From Larimichthys crocea (Eukaryota > Chordata > Actinopteri > Sciaenidae), in NCBI RefSeq assembly GCF_000972845.2, contig NC_040033.1, positions 5,422,241-5,486,240 on the forward strand: a stretch of 64,000 bases of DNA, written 5' to 3'. The notes under the pieces were generated by a model. It saw only the letters and a list, made by a program, of their open reading frames with translations. It did no database searches and was not told the DNA's origin. Positions 1 through 12,600 of the stretch are shown here, piece by piece. A program made the translations under genes and the position numbers. Numbering within the stretch: position 1 is the stretch's first letter; each line of letters opens with the position of its first letter.

Positions 1-54
1 TTTTTTATCCTGGAACAAACAGACGAGTTTTAACCGTCTTTTGTTTCCTTTCAG

Positions 55-3000
55 CCGAAAAGAGAATGTCGCGGACCCCCCGCAGGACTCAGCAGCCAAA
101 GACCCTGAACACGCCGGAGGACTCCACCTATTACAACCTGATTCATGTGAGTTAAAGAAAGAGATGAGGAACGATTTCAGATATTTGACACAGCAAAGTT
201 TTGCTGTCTGCCTAGAACTCCTTCCCCAGATACTGACTCCAGCAGCGCATCGATTAACAATTTTTATCTGTTCCCAAGACGAGGAAGATCAGACGGTTAC
301 AAAGACGTCTGGAAAAGTTTCTTTAGTACATTTGACAAATAACAATTTCTATTTTTTTGTACATTAAACAGTTGATTTATTGTTCTGCTCGTGTAATTGT
401 TTGTTTGGATCATTTCAGCAAACTGTAGCTCCTTTAGCAGAACTTCAGGTTTGTTTACATGCTGCCACTTCTGTTTCATAGTATAAAGCTTTTAATCAAC
501 ATTCAATAAAGAATATTTTAACAATAATTACACCAGTGCAAATGATGATGAGATTATACAAATGTGATCACACGTATCGGAGCAAAAATTCACTGAAATC
601 TTTCAGGTAATGATTAATAACAATTAATGTTTTAGAAATGCTTTGATTGTTCTTCTATCTTTCTAAAAACACTGGTTTCCAACATGGGGTCACATGATAA
701 ATCAGACAACCTGCAACACAAAATCATCTATTTATTTCTAAACTTTAATTATTATATGACTTTACATAAAATAATCCAAATTACGGGTGTAGCAGTATAG
801 CGAAATCTTTGGTGGTTTGCTCCAACGTAGCGGGTGGTGGTAATGCACGTCAATGCTGGTTGTTGCCACTAAGAGGCAAAACTCACAATAAAAGTTAAAG
901 ATGAACGATTCGTATCATGTTACTTTAACATATTACCATCTTAATATGTGGTAATAAGCATTAAACACAAGAACAGCTGAGGCTTTGCAGGTATTTGGTC
1001 AAAAACTGAAGTATTGGACAGATGATGTCACAGATTTCAACCTCATTGGGGTGCTGGAGGAAAGGTCACATGATCACCAAAGTTATTTTGGGTTTTGCAG
1101 CTGGGTGTCAAGAATGTCTGCTCAAGATTTCGTTTCATCCATCCAATAGTTGAGATATTTCTTTTGCTTCAGTTTCTTTTACCTAAACTCAGAGATTAGG
1201 CGCGTTTGATTGACAGGTAATAATCTGTCCTCTGTCTCTCTCTCTGTCTCCACTCAGAGGTCTGTCCAGGACGATAAACGCAAGCCCAGGAAAGAGGAGT
1301 AAGTGTCTGGTTCTTATTTCCACCTCGTCTTAACAACCTATCGCTGCTGTTTTTAAAGAGGTTTGGCCTGACGCCTGCTTGGCTTGGCTCTGGGTTCCAG
1401 AGTAATGACTGTAGCCGAGCGCCGACATAAGGACAGCGTCTGGGTCCAAACCTAATGATGTGCAGAATTACACACATCCTCAGCCAAATTAATTAGCCTC
1501 ATCCTTCACCATGGTTACATCCGCTCAATGCACTCAGTGAAATTTAATGCCAGGCATCAGAAATGTGGACGATGTTTCACATACAGTACAGTCGGAGCTC
1601 TGGAAAGTGTGTGTGTGTGTGTGTGTTCATGCATATGGCTGTGTCACAGAGGCCACGAGGTGAGCGTACCACCCAGGGCGAGGGAGGGGGGGCGAAGATA
1701 GACCGATAGGGCCGAAGAGACCGGGGTACTTTATCACAGCAGTCTGAAGACACACACACACACACACACACACAGAGTGCAACACAACGCTTAAACATCA
1801 AGGGTAATAATTTGTTAGCAGATAAATAAAGCCGGCGATGGACAGGAGCAGTTTACATGCATCATTAAGGATGAGAAGGTCAGCAGGAGAGATAGCGTCT
1901 CCGGCTGAAGCTGACAGCAGAGGAGGATGGGAGACGGGCGAGCGTGGGTGGGAAGAGGAGTGGAACCTGGAGAGGCGATGATAGTAAATGGGAGCAAAGA
2001 CGTCCAGATGAGAAATAGGGAGGCAGAGTTGACCAGAAACTGCAGATATATCTGTATTTTATTGCCAATATCAAAGCGATGGCGTGTAAGATGTGACATA
2101 ACAGTGATTCAGCCGATCGTCGGACTCATAAAATCTCTCGTATTTCTACTTGAAATTCCTCCGCACCCTGTGTGTCTGATAGCAACGACGGCAGCAGTTT
2201 GTTCAGAGATAATCAGAGGAAGGACAAGATAGTTAGCATGAGCAGTGAACCGGGGGGATGAACCGGCCCCAGAACCAGCCCCGGTTCAGCAGCCAGGGTT
2301 TGAACTCATTCCCCCCGGTGGGAGCTGGAAAGAAAGCAAGTGAAGAAATGACCAAATTTTTTATGAACTGAAATGAGTCCACAGCGACTCGGCGAGGTTG
2401 TACCTAAGTGCTAACTTACACACAATGCAATGACTCGACATTTTTGAGATTTTCCATGTCCAGTTTTAGTCTCTGAGAGAGACAGCAGTCATCTGTTAAG
2501 TCTTGATGGCCAGTAGGAGGATGAGTCCATGTTAAGCCTCTTTGTTTGTTGCTCTGTAAGAATTTGACAGCATCAGTTGGTCTTTGAGCCTCTTCCAGCT
2601 CCAAATCTCATTCCTGAACTGACTCCTCGACTTTTTTGGGGGCCGCCCTGAACCACATATCCACTTCCTTTACCATGCAACCTCCATGTTATTGCTTAAT
2701 CTGGAGTTTCTTAGTGTAGTATCGACACAGGACATCAACAAATCAAATGAACTACACATTGTAGATGCTGTTAGTCCAGACTGGCCGTCCTCCTAATGTC
2801 TAATGTTTGTGCTCCAGTCCAGGAAAGCTCCTGGATGTGGACGACCAGTACTACAAAGGACTGTCCAGCAGCAAGTCTGAACCCTGCATCCCCACAGAGG
2901 ACGCGTCCATCAGCAGCATGCCGGAGAGGAGGTCGTCCATGGACAGGAGGCAGTCTGCGGAGCTGAAAGACGCAGCCGCTGCCGGTAGACCGACCAGAGA

Positions 3001-3687
3001 GAGAGCCGTCACCGAACCGGAGCATCCCAAAGCTTCCGGTGACCACAGGTACTTCACTGTGTCCTATTCCAATTTATGCTGAGTCATGTTTTAATTTATG
3101 ACGAAAGAATGGACTCAGAGGTCCTCTTGGTATCTTCTTGGGGCCCTTTTCCATTATTAGCTGCTCATGTGACCCGGATGAAGGTCGTGAATGACCTCCT
3201 TGATGTTTCTCTGCACACACAGACGCAGTAGACTTTATTGCAGTCGTATCTGGGTGTCAAATCCCGTGATAAGAAGCAAGAGACCCAGCTAACACAACAG
3301 AAATTAATTTGGCTTTTTATTAATTGAGGATGCCTCAAATTAAAGACAGCAGACGGATTACACAACCCAGCTGCTAAACGATGAAGACAGCTGCAGATGA
3401 AGCTTCAGTTTGTTATTTGTGATGGAGGTCACCTGCAGATGCTCTAAAGACAGATGTGGACTTTAGAAGTTCTCCGGACGGCGCCACGCTCGTGATGAAC
3501 GGTCACTGAAAGATGACAAACAACATGAAACCTTTCTCCCGAGCATTAATCTTTTACGTCTCCTCTCTCCAGGCGCTCTCTTCCCAGGATGTCGTCCACG
3601 GAGAGCCGGGCTGAGGACAACCCATACGACTACAGACATCTACTGAGGAAGACCTCGCAGAGACAGAAGCTCATCAAACAGTACTGA
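55..3687 (+). CDS. myo3a: Myosin IIIA, C-terminal tail (partial, last four coding exons)
   Basis: Unconventional class III myosin, an actin-based motor with an N-terminal kinase that works at stereocilia tips and in photoreceptors (family knowledge). Only the tail lies in the window. Coding exons are 55-146, 1258-1298, 2818-3048 and 3573-3687; each has AG/GT borders and the phases join in one frame (about 158 codons to TGA at 3685-3687). The first exon needs one base from an exon left of the window. Readable peptides include TPEDSTYYNLIH, HRSVQDDKRKPRK, DVDDQYYKGLSSSKSEP and the C-terminal NPYDYRHLLRKTSQRQKL...QY. The last matches the tail homology II actin-binding motif, which is present in MYO3A and absent from mammalian MYO3B, so I choose myo3a. 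Its position upstream of gad2 on the same strand agrees with the human order. The motor, kinase and IQ regions are outside the window. Confidence 0.9.
3573..3687 (+). CDS. myo3a: myo3a last coding exon with tail homology II motif
   Basis: The acceptor is ctctccag at 3565-3572. The exon starts in phase 2 (one base completes an Arg codon) and encodes RRSLPRMSSTES, then NPYDYRHLLRKTSQRQK, ending KQY-stop. The basic segment before the stop is the terminal actin-binding site of myosin IIIA, used for tip localisation (family knowledge). The TGA is followed by an AATAAA about 125 bases on, consistent with a terminal exon. Confidence 0.9.
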
Positions 3688-3810
3688 ACAAAAAACTGTT
3701 AGCGTTCATCATGCTGTATGATTTATGAGTATTTGATTCATCACAGCTTCTTGGAAAAAACCTCCACAGACTGATTACAAGTCACCGTCTTCTTCATGAA
3801 GGCTGCTGTA

Positions 3811-3816
3811 AATAAA
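3811..3816 (+). terminator. Likely myo3a poly(A) signal
   Basis: AATAAA about 125 bp after the myo3a stop codon. A second AATAAA lies near 3914. A short 3' UTR ending near 3.83-3.95 kb is inferred; which site is used cannot be told from sequence. Confidence 0.5.
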
Positions 3817-3949
3817 AAAACGCTCCAACTTTGAAGCCGGCTGTAAATGAAGGTTTTATTTATTTATGTCATTTGTAAACTAGACGTCCACTTGAAACAT
3901 CTCTAACTTGTAAAATAAAGATGATGTAAATACAAAAGCAACGCGCCTG

Positions 3950-5744
3950 CACTTGAAAACTTTGCATTTCCAAGGACGTATGTTTGAAAAATCAGCCTCA
4001 GTGTTGTCACGTTGTATGAAATGTACATTTTTATTCTGCTGTTTTGTTCATTTAAACATGAAAATATATCCAAATCTTTGTGACGCGTCATTTCTCGTGA
4101 TAATCAGCTTCATTTGAACTGAACACACTTCTTCTTTGTCTGGTTTGGTGTTGGCGATATCAGCTCCTGTGAATTCCACGTTGGTTTGAGCGTTTCTTTG
4201 AGATCCGACCTCTGACCTTTCAATGTGACATTTGAAAAAGGAGAGAAAGCCCCACAGGGGGTGTTAGCGAATCCCCAGCGACATGCTGACTGCACGCACT
4301 GGCACTAAAAACTACAACAACAAAAGAGACAGCGAGGCAGCGAGAAAGAACTGAGTCCAGGTGCTGAAAGCCGTGCAGAGGATGAGTCAGGATTGGATGT
4401 TGGATCATATAGAAACATCTCTGTTTTTATAAATAACTGATCTGTGGAAGCTTAAAGGAATAAAACAACTTTAAAAATAAATCCACAAAATTTTGCCAAA
4501 GGCTTCAATTTCTTTCTTTTTTTGGTTGGATTGGATTAATAAATCATCAAGGATGTGGCTCAGGCCTGCAGGCTCAGTTTGTTCTCATTCATGGATAAAC
4601 GGTGACAGTGTTTGATCGTTTTATTGAGATTTGTAACAGATAATATGTGGGAATAAATCCAAAATCTACAAACCAGGTTCACAATTTGTAAATTTCAAAG
4701 ATTCATTTCATTTCAGGGTGATGAAACATTCAGATATTTGATCGTTTGGGTGCAATATTTTGTGCGTAAAAAGACCCAAATGCGTAATGGTGCGACAAAA
4801 ATCTAACTGCTACCTTTGAACACACAACGAAAGTAATGAATACTTTTGGAGTAACGAGTCGCCAACACTGAGGAGGAAAGAGGCGGAACCTGTGCGCACT
4901 TTTTTTTTTTTTTGGATTTGAACCGTGCGTCCTCGCCTCCTCCTCCTCCTCCTCCTCCTCCTCCTCCCCGCTGTTTCCTCCACCGGAGGCGGACAATTAG
5001 AGCCACCCTGAGAAAACAGATCTGCAATTTCTGAGCTGAGATGAGTTAGTTTTGTCTGTATGGATGATGCTGGAGGAGGAGGAGGAGGATGAGAGGGGTG
5101 TGTGTGTGTGTGTGTGTGCGTGTGGGACCGAGTCTCCGGGATGTATAGAGGAGTCACGACGCACGACGCGACGCAGTTCGTCATGACCTGAAGTGAATCA
5201 CGATGGGATTTCTGTAGTGACGTGAAATTTAGGTTAGATGCAATTAGTCATGGCTCCTGTGCTGCAGCTCTGCACAGCTGCGCGCTGAAATCACTTTTTA
5301 ACACGTTTTTTTTTAGCTGCTTATTTCTTTTTTCTTTATTTTTATTTGGAGAATTTTTTCCCCCCCACATCCAAACGCACCTGAACTTCCTTCTTCTCTT
5401 GCACTGAGGTGAGGAGCTTTTGCTTTTGCTCGGAGTGCGTCGGTGAAGTCAGACCAGCGGATTTGTGCGGGGAGACGCCGGCTGCACCTGTGGACGCCTG
5501 CAGAAGAAGAGAAATCTCCGTGGACGCGTGTTTCTTTCTTTTTTCCTTTTTCTTTTTTCTTTTTCTTTTTTTTTTTTGATCCAGGCTTCCCGCGTCTGTC
5601 GGATGCACGCTTGGATTTGCAGCAGTTTGCACAGAGGTCTGGTCAGATTCAGCACCGCATCAGCTTTGAACAGCTCCGGGTCGTCGCGTGTGGATGGGCT
5701 CTGTCGGTCTCCGTGTCTCCTGCAGCTCCTAACTACCGGCAACA
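3950..5744. promoter_or_regulatory. myo3a-gad2 intergenic region with probable gad2 promoter and 5' UTR
   Basis: I see no supported gene here. The stretch is AT-rich up to about 4.8 kb. It then carries T-, C- and CCT-rich low-complexity tracts and a (TG)n run at about 5098-5118, and becomes more GC-rich just before the gad2 start at 5745. The gad2 transcription start must lie in or before this interval, but no unambiguous TATA box or initiator could be assigned. ORFs here are products of poly-T and CCT tracts. Confidence 0.4.
4936..4967 (+). repeat. (CCT)n microsatellite
   Basis: About ten consecutive CCT units roughly 0.8 kb upstream of the gad2 start codon. It is a polypurine/polypyrimidine tract of the type that can form triplex DNA (inference). 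Confidence 0.9.
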
Positions 5745-5820
5745 ATGGCATCACACGGTTTCTGGTCTCTTGGCGGAGATAATACCGGGGCCAATACCGG
5801 GAGTCAAAGCCCCAGTACGC
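5745..5820 (+). CDS. gad2: gad2 coding exon 1, start codon
   Basis: Encodes [17 protein letters not shown] followed by a Ser/Thr/Gln-rich stretch; the donor is gtgagt at 5821. Exon 2 (6072-6134) continues with [20 protein letters not shown]. Together they form the N-terminal targeting region, with Cys30 and Cys46 corresponding to human GAD65 Cys30 and Cys45, known palmitoylation sites. Confidence 0.93.
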
Positions 5821-6424
5821 GTGAGTGGCTTTTTGTCTTCAAGAAAAAGAAAAAAAAAAAGAAGCTGTGATGGACTCCAGTGCATTGTCTCTGCGTTTTT
5901 CTGCCGCCGAGTCGTGCGCAAATCCCCCCTACAAAAAAAATAGGCCTGCTGTGTTTCTATTTTTCATGTTTCATCCTGCAGGATGCAAGAATTTACAAGT
6001 TGCACGATGCTCCTGTCTTAAAGTTGGAGCATTTTGATTCATCACCACCTCTTTCTCTGTTTTCTCTCCAGCCAGGGCTTGGTGCCAAGCGGCGGCCCAG
6101 AAATTTTCCGGAGGGATTGGATCGAAATTATGTGGTATGTTTGTTCACAGAGGTGATTGGGGAGTGGTAGAAGCGATCTGTGCGACATGTTTTTATTATT
6201 ATTATTATTTCCATCATTGCATCGTAAGAGAGTTATTAAATAAATACATCTCATTGGTGTTTTTTTTATTTTTCTAGCGCTGCTCAATGTCGGGGAAGTG
6301 GAGAAACCCGCGGATCCGGCCGCCAAACAGCCGCCACAGACAGAAGCTGCAGGCACCTGCGGCTGCAACAAATCCTGCAACTGCACCAAAGGTGCTGTGG
6401 TCTTCTCCGACCTCTATTCAACAG

Positions 6425-6469
<45 letters not shown>

Positions 6470-9400
6470 GACAGATTTCAAACAGTGTTAGACTCCTGAG
6501 TCTGATCGTGGCCTTGCTTTTGGGATTGAGCTGATTTATTCGGTGTAAAAATGCCACAAATAAGATTTATTTGATAAAAAGGTGTAGTCATTATTTTATT
6601 CAATAAAAAATAAAGCTGTACATAAGTGAATTAAACGCTTAAATATTTGATTAAATGTTATTTTTATTCATCTTCTTTGTTCTAATAAAAAATAAATAAT
6701 AAACGTGATGCACATTAAAAAAATAAATGCAGCATGTTTCGGTTTGTGTGAAATAAATCATCTTTATTGAAACATCTGGATTTATTATGAGAGCTTTGTT
6801 GTGCAGAGGTCACCTTCACCCACGTTTTCAGGTGTTGAATGAAAAAATAAAAAAACTTCAAAACCTTTTAGACCTTTAAAAAACAAAAAAATATTATTTG
6901 TATTAATTATTTTTTGTTTTCAGGCCTGAAATATATTTTTAAATCATGTCGCAGGGCCTCACATGTGCAGCTTAATGTTGCGTGAATCACAAAATGTCTC
7001 CCCCTCTTTGCAGACCTGTTACCTGCCATGGACGGTGACACCAAAACAATGACCTTCCTGCAGGAAGTTGTGGATATTTTACTGGCTTACATCGTGGAGT
7101 CTTTCGACCGGGACACGAAAGTGATTGATTTTCATTATCCCAACGAGCTGCTGCAGATGAACAACTGGGAGCTGCAGGAGGAGCCGGCGACTCTGGATGA
7201 TATCTTGATCAGCTGCCGGGCTACTCTCAAATACGCCATCAAAACAGGTAGGCCTGGGTGTGGACGTGTGGATGCATGACAGAAAAATACTGTAATAATA
7301 AGTAATATTCACATATATATATGTAGGCCTAATTTCAGGCCTAGTTTGTGTTTTAAAAAATGTCAAAATCACAATAAAAATGATAAAGACATGTCCTGAA
7401 ATCTTAAATTATAGCACATAAAATCTCAAATCTACCTGAAAACCACAAATTATTATTATAATAACACAAAAATCAGCTAGTTTGAAGATTTTAAGGTGAT
7501 TTTTATTGAAGGACGTCCTCTAAAAACTCAAAGTCAAGACAGAATAAAAAACATGAATGGATAAATAAATAAATCTATAGTCTATCTTTATAAAAAATAA
7601 AATAAAATCCACCTGGAAGTTGTCCTCCTTTTTCCTCCCCCTGTCCAGCAGACCGATAAATGCAGTGACGCAGTAAATCTGGGAGATAATAGGCTAATAA
7701 CCAGGATTCATAGGGCCAAGTCCATTATTCTCCCCTGACTGACACACACAGGAGATTTACAGCGTCAACATGCAGAAAATAACAAACAACAGACACATTT
7801 TTAGGATATATTCCTTATTTTGATACATATTTAGCATTTATAACAGCTTATGAACAGGTCATAAATGATTTGTGATAATTATGGTAACAAATAGGGACAC
7901 TAGAGTGTCAACATGGAGATATTTTGAAATGTTTATTAATGTATATTTTACTGCGTGTGTCACTTAAAGGAAGTGTTATGCAGGGCCAACTTATATGATT
8001 AAAAAGAACATTATAAATGTTTATAATATAAAATAAAATACATTATTCATCTTTTATACATTTTGTATTGGAAACAAACACATTTTTATGTCTCTTTTTT
8101 TGTGTTTGTTGTTGCCTTAATTATAAAACAAAAGTGTAAAAACTCTGGTGTGTTAACCTCCTACATTTCCCATGCAGCACCATTTCTTTTCATCATTTCT
8201 TTGACGTCAAACCTGCAATTAAAGCGTTTAGGAGATGAAACACACTCAGCATAAACACCAGATAAAATGTTCCCTTTCCTCTCCTTCCTTTTTTTTTTCC
8301 AGCTCACCCCAGGTACTTCAATCAGCTCTCCACAGGATTAGACATGGTCGGACTGGCAGCCGATTGGCTGACATCCACTGCCAACACCAACATGTGAGTA
8401 CGTGGGCCCCAGGGCCTTCGTCGTGATTTTAAATGGTGATAATGAAAATGAATTCCATTTCCGGGCGTCCGTCCGTGTGTGCACTCTGCTCTGCGTCTGC
8501 ACCGACTGATAGCAGCTTTTTTTTTTTTTTCTTTCACTCAATCATCGCAAATGAAAAGGGGGTGAAATGAAAGGCAGACCTCCTCCTCCTCCTCCTCTCC
8601 CTCCACCCTCACTGCCTTTCATCCCTCCCCCCTCTTACCTCTGATCCCCACGGGGGGATACAAGGGGGGAGAAAATTAGCCCTGAAATTAAATTCAGACT
8701 AATCTGAAGCCAATTTTTGGGTGTGCGCGTGTTTTTGGGGTGATAAACTCTGCGAGAGTCGGCCTTGGCAACAGTTTTTTTGGAAATCACTGCAGCTTGT
8801 GCATCAGAAATAAAACAAGGTGCACATTTATGTTTTAGTGCAGCAAAGACGATGAAGGTAGAACACTTTCGGGTGTATGAAATGTAGAAATCAGTTCATT
8901 TTTATGTCGTATATTATGTTTCAAAGCATAAGATATTTCTGCCTCTTCAGAAAACAACAATTCTCCATCTTTAATACACAAAAATGTTTAGTAAGTGAGT
9001 TATTTAGTCTTTTATCTGCCTGTGCAAGAGCTTTGATTGATTCCAACAAATGTCCGTTTGCCGGCTGTGTTTCGGTGATGAGTCATGCCACATTTTGCTT
9101 TTAGGTTCACCTACGAGGTGGCTCCCGTCTTTGTGCTGCTGGAATACGTCAGTCTGAAGAAGATGAGGGAGATCATCGGCTGGCCGGACGGGCGAGGAGA
9201 TGGCATTTTCTCTCCTGGTATGTATGTGAGACGATGCACCACCTCTCCACCTCCTCCCCTGTTTCACTGAAAGTGGAACTGTCTGCACTGTGTGCTGTGC
9301 TGCGACGTGTCAATTTGCATTTTGATGATATAAATGGAACTCGTTTCAAAGCCAATTAGCATAAAATCATTTTCCAACTTAAGCTCCCACCCCAACCCGT

Positions 9401-9638
9401 CTCCCTCCGATCTTTAATTTCTCCCGTCTGACACATGATGAGGAGCACTCATTGGGGGGATTTTAATGACAAAGACCGTGATTGGCTGTGACACTGCGGA
9501 CAGTGAGCTATAATTTTGGATGCTGTGTCATCTCTCGATACGCTTTTTGTTGCTGTTTGCTGCGTCATTGTTTTGAACATGCGCGGACGTCTTTAAAACT
9601 CTGCCACGCTTCATGTCAGCTTTGAAGCCCTGCACCAC

Positions 9639-9679
<41 letters not shown>

Positions 9680-12600
9680 CCCCTATGAGACACTCCAGAC
9701 TGACACTGGACTGCCCTCTCCGTCCTCTAGGTGGTGCTATTTCTAACATGTATGCCATGCTGCTGGCCCGCTTCAAGATGTTCCCTGAAGTGAAGGAGAA
9801 AGGAATGTCATCCGTTCCCAGACTGGTGGCCTTCACATCCGAACATGTATGTTTCAATCCAGCCGTGTTGAGCACTGATTGCTGGTGTGTGTGTGTGTGT
9901 GTGTGTGTGTGAGTGTGAGGATACAAGGTGACTGGTGTGTCTGTCACATTACGTGTCACCTCTTTCATCTTTAAAGGACGTTTATGAAAGCAACAAAAAA
10001 AAGCCATTAACGTGCAGAGCTGTTTTCTGACTGATGTAATTATTTATATATTTATTTATTCAGTCATTGTTATAAAAATAAGGATTGTACTGGGCTGCAG
10101 GTGATTTAACTCTTAGAGGGAGTGTATGTGTGTTTTGTCTTTTTGTTTATTTTGTGTATTCCCCTTATCTAGCATGTGTTTGTTAAAGCTGCCTGGGAAA
10201 GGAAATTTTAAAAATGTTCAAGGACATGAGAAACAGACTAAAGGAAGTGTCATTTTGGACAAGAAACATAATGTTCATTACTAAGGGGAAAACCAAAAAA
10301 GGAAATCGTTAGTGGGAAGATGTTCGAGACAGCCCATTTTGAATGCATTGTATAAAAACTACCTGACAGAGCTCCACAGGGAGCCTTTTTCTCTGTAACC
10401 CTCTTGTGTGTTGCACTGTTAAATACGCTCCTTCTTGTACAAGAATATGAAATTCAACTTAAACTTTGATACTTTGAATCCAGTCCTCCTTATTCAAAGG
10501 TTCTTCTTAAAAAATTCTCATGACAGTCATATTTTACCCCCTCCTGTGACCTGGCGTGCCGACAGTTAAACACAACCTCACTTTTGTTTCTTTCAGAGCC
10601 ATTTTTCAATCAAAAAAGGAGCGGCAGCTCTCGGCATCGGGACAGAAAGTGTGATCTGCATCAAAGCGGATGAAAGGTAAAACACGAGAAGTTGCTTTCA
10701 CTCAAATACTGGACTAAAGTAGAATTTTGGGCGTCTGTTTTCTACTACAATCTAAGAAAAACTGGTGCTCTGCAGCACTTTGGGTTCTTTAAAGAACCTT
10801 TTTATGTTTGCTAATATATTTTTCCCTTTAAAAGTTCTTTGGAGTTCAGAGTACTGGTTCTTTAAGTGACCTGGTTCTGTTAAAAAGACAGTTTGATCAC
10901 CTTTTTAAACCTGGTATACAGTACATTAATAACTAACGCCTGCTATATGCTGATCCTATCCAGAAATTATTGTTGTGGTGTCATTTCTAATTATAAAGGG
11001 TCATATTCTACAGCCACTGCTAATTAATAACTTTATTATTTTAAATAACTTCACTCCTTAAAGGTCCAGTGTGTAGGGTTTAGTGGCCCCTAGTGGGGAA
11101 ATTGCAGATTGCAACCAAATGAATACTCTCCCATGTCTCAACATCTCCTTCCAAGATATTTAAGAGAGACTCTCAAAGGCTGTCAAATTCACATTAAAAG
11201 CATAAAGGTCATATCTGGATCAGAGTCTGATTTGTCTGTTTTGGGCTACTGTAGAAAAATGGTGGGTCAACATGATGGAAGAGGACCTGCTAATACAATA
11301 AATACTCCTAAATCTTAAACACTGGACCTTTAAGTAATTAAAATAATTAAATATTTACACTAGATTCTTGGAAAGACTTGATAATAAATGTTTCCCTGAT
11401 GAACTATGGGGTAAAACGTTCCCCTGACCTTTATTTCTAACGGTGTACTTCATACTTCTACTCCATCACACTTCAGATTTTCTGACATGGTTTGACCTGA
11501 AACAAGATGTCATAGTCTGCTGAAGTATTACAGATCACACCAGTGGTTTCCATCCTTTACTAGAACATTAGAGTCGAGTTTCAGATGTTTTCAGACATTT
11601 CTCCTTGAAACTTCTCAGATGGTTAAATTCAAATAATAACAGCAAACATTTAAGGAAGCAGAACTTGTTCTTTTTCTTCTCCTTTCTACCATTTATCATC
11701 TCACAACCTTCAGATTTATTATCTGAAGAAACTCTTCGGAGGTGTCCGACCCCTTTTGGGAACCACTGCAGGAACTGTGTATAGAGTAGTTAAATCTAGA
11801 TCCAACTCCAGCAGCTACAGACGATGCTTACATAATGATGCATCAGTATATAATATATCAAATACAGGAGACAGGAGGACTTTTGTTTATAATATTCTTC
11901 CTCCGCTGATGAATTCACAAACGACTCAAGAAGCAACTAAATATTTTCCCTCTTTGCAGCGGCAAAATGATCCCAGCTGACCTTGAGAGGAGAATACTGG
12001 AGGCCAAACAGAAGGTAATGCGATCCACGTTGATACCTCAGCTATAAAAACTGCAGATAGACATGCTGATGAGGGGAAACATATCGGTATAGTGCGATCA
12101 TTTATTTCTTTGTGCCTCCGCAGGGTTTCGTACCTTTCTTCGTGAGCGCGACAGCTGGAACAACCGTGTACGGAGCCTTTGACCCTCTCATCGCCATTTC
12201 AGACATCTGCAAAAAGTACAACATCTGGATGCACGTGGACGTGAGTGCATCAGGCTTTTTGTTTGTCTCCGCAGACGCACATCTGCATAACCGCTTCCTG
12301 CTGCCTCGCAATTACCTGAAAACGTACGCGATGCACAATATCTGTCCGCACTTTCAGTGAAGGAATGCACAGAAATACGGAGCTCGGCGCTGAGTTTGAC
12401 AAATCCATTACGTCTGTCTCGCCTCTAACTGCGTGCGGTTGACCCAGATAGAAGCCAGCCATTTCCTATCTAACACTGGGGATTAGAAAAACTGGAACAC
12501 AGGCTGTAAATCATCTCTTCCCTCTGACTTTGCCATCATGGGCCCTCTCACTGAAGGAACTCTATCTATTAATGAAGGTGATTTAGCCCTGACAGGGGGA

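Noticed and set aside
5342..6040. Several overlapping open frames of 70-166 codons upstream of and over gad2 exon 1
   Set aside because: They are Lys- or Phe-rich translations of poly-T/A tracts and shadows of the gad2 5' region.
9528..10007. 159-residue minus-strand frame with poly-Met and Thr-His repeats
   Set aside because: Artefact of the CAT and GT microsatellites around gad2 exon 7.
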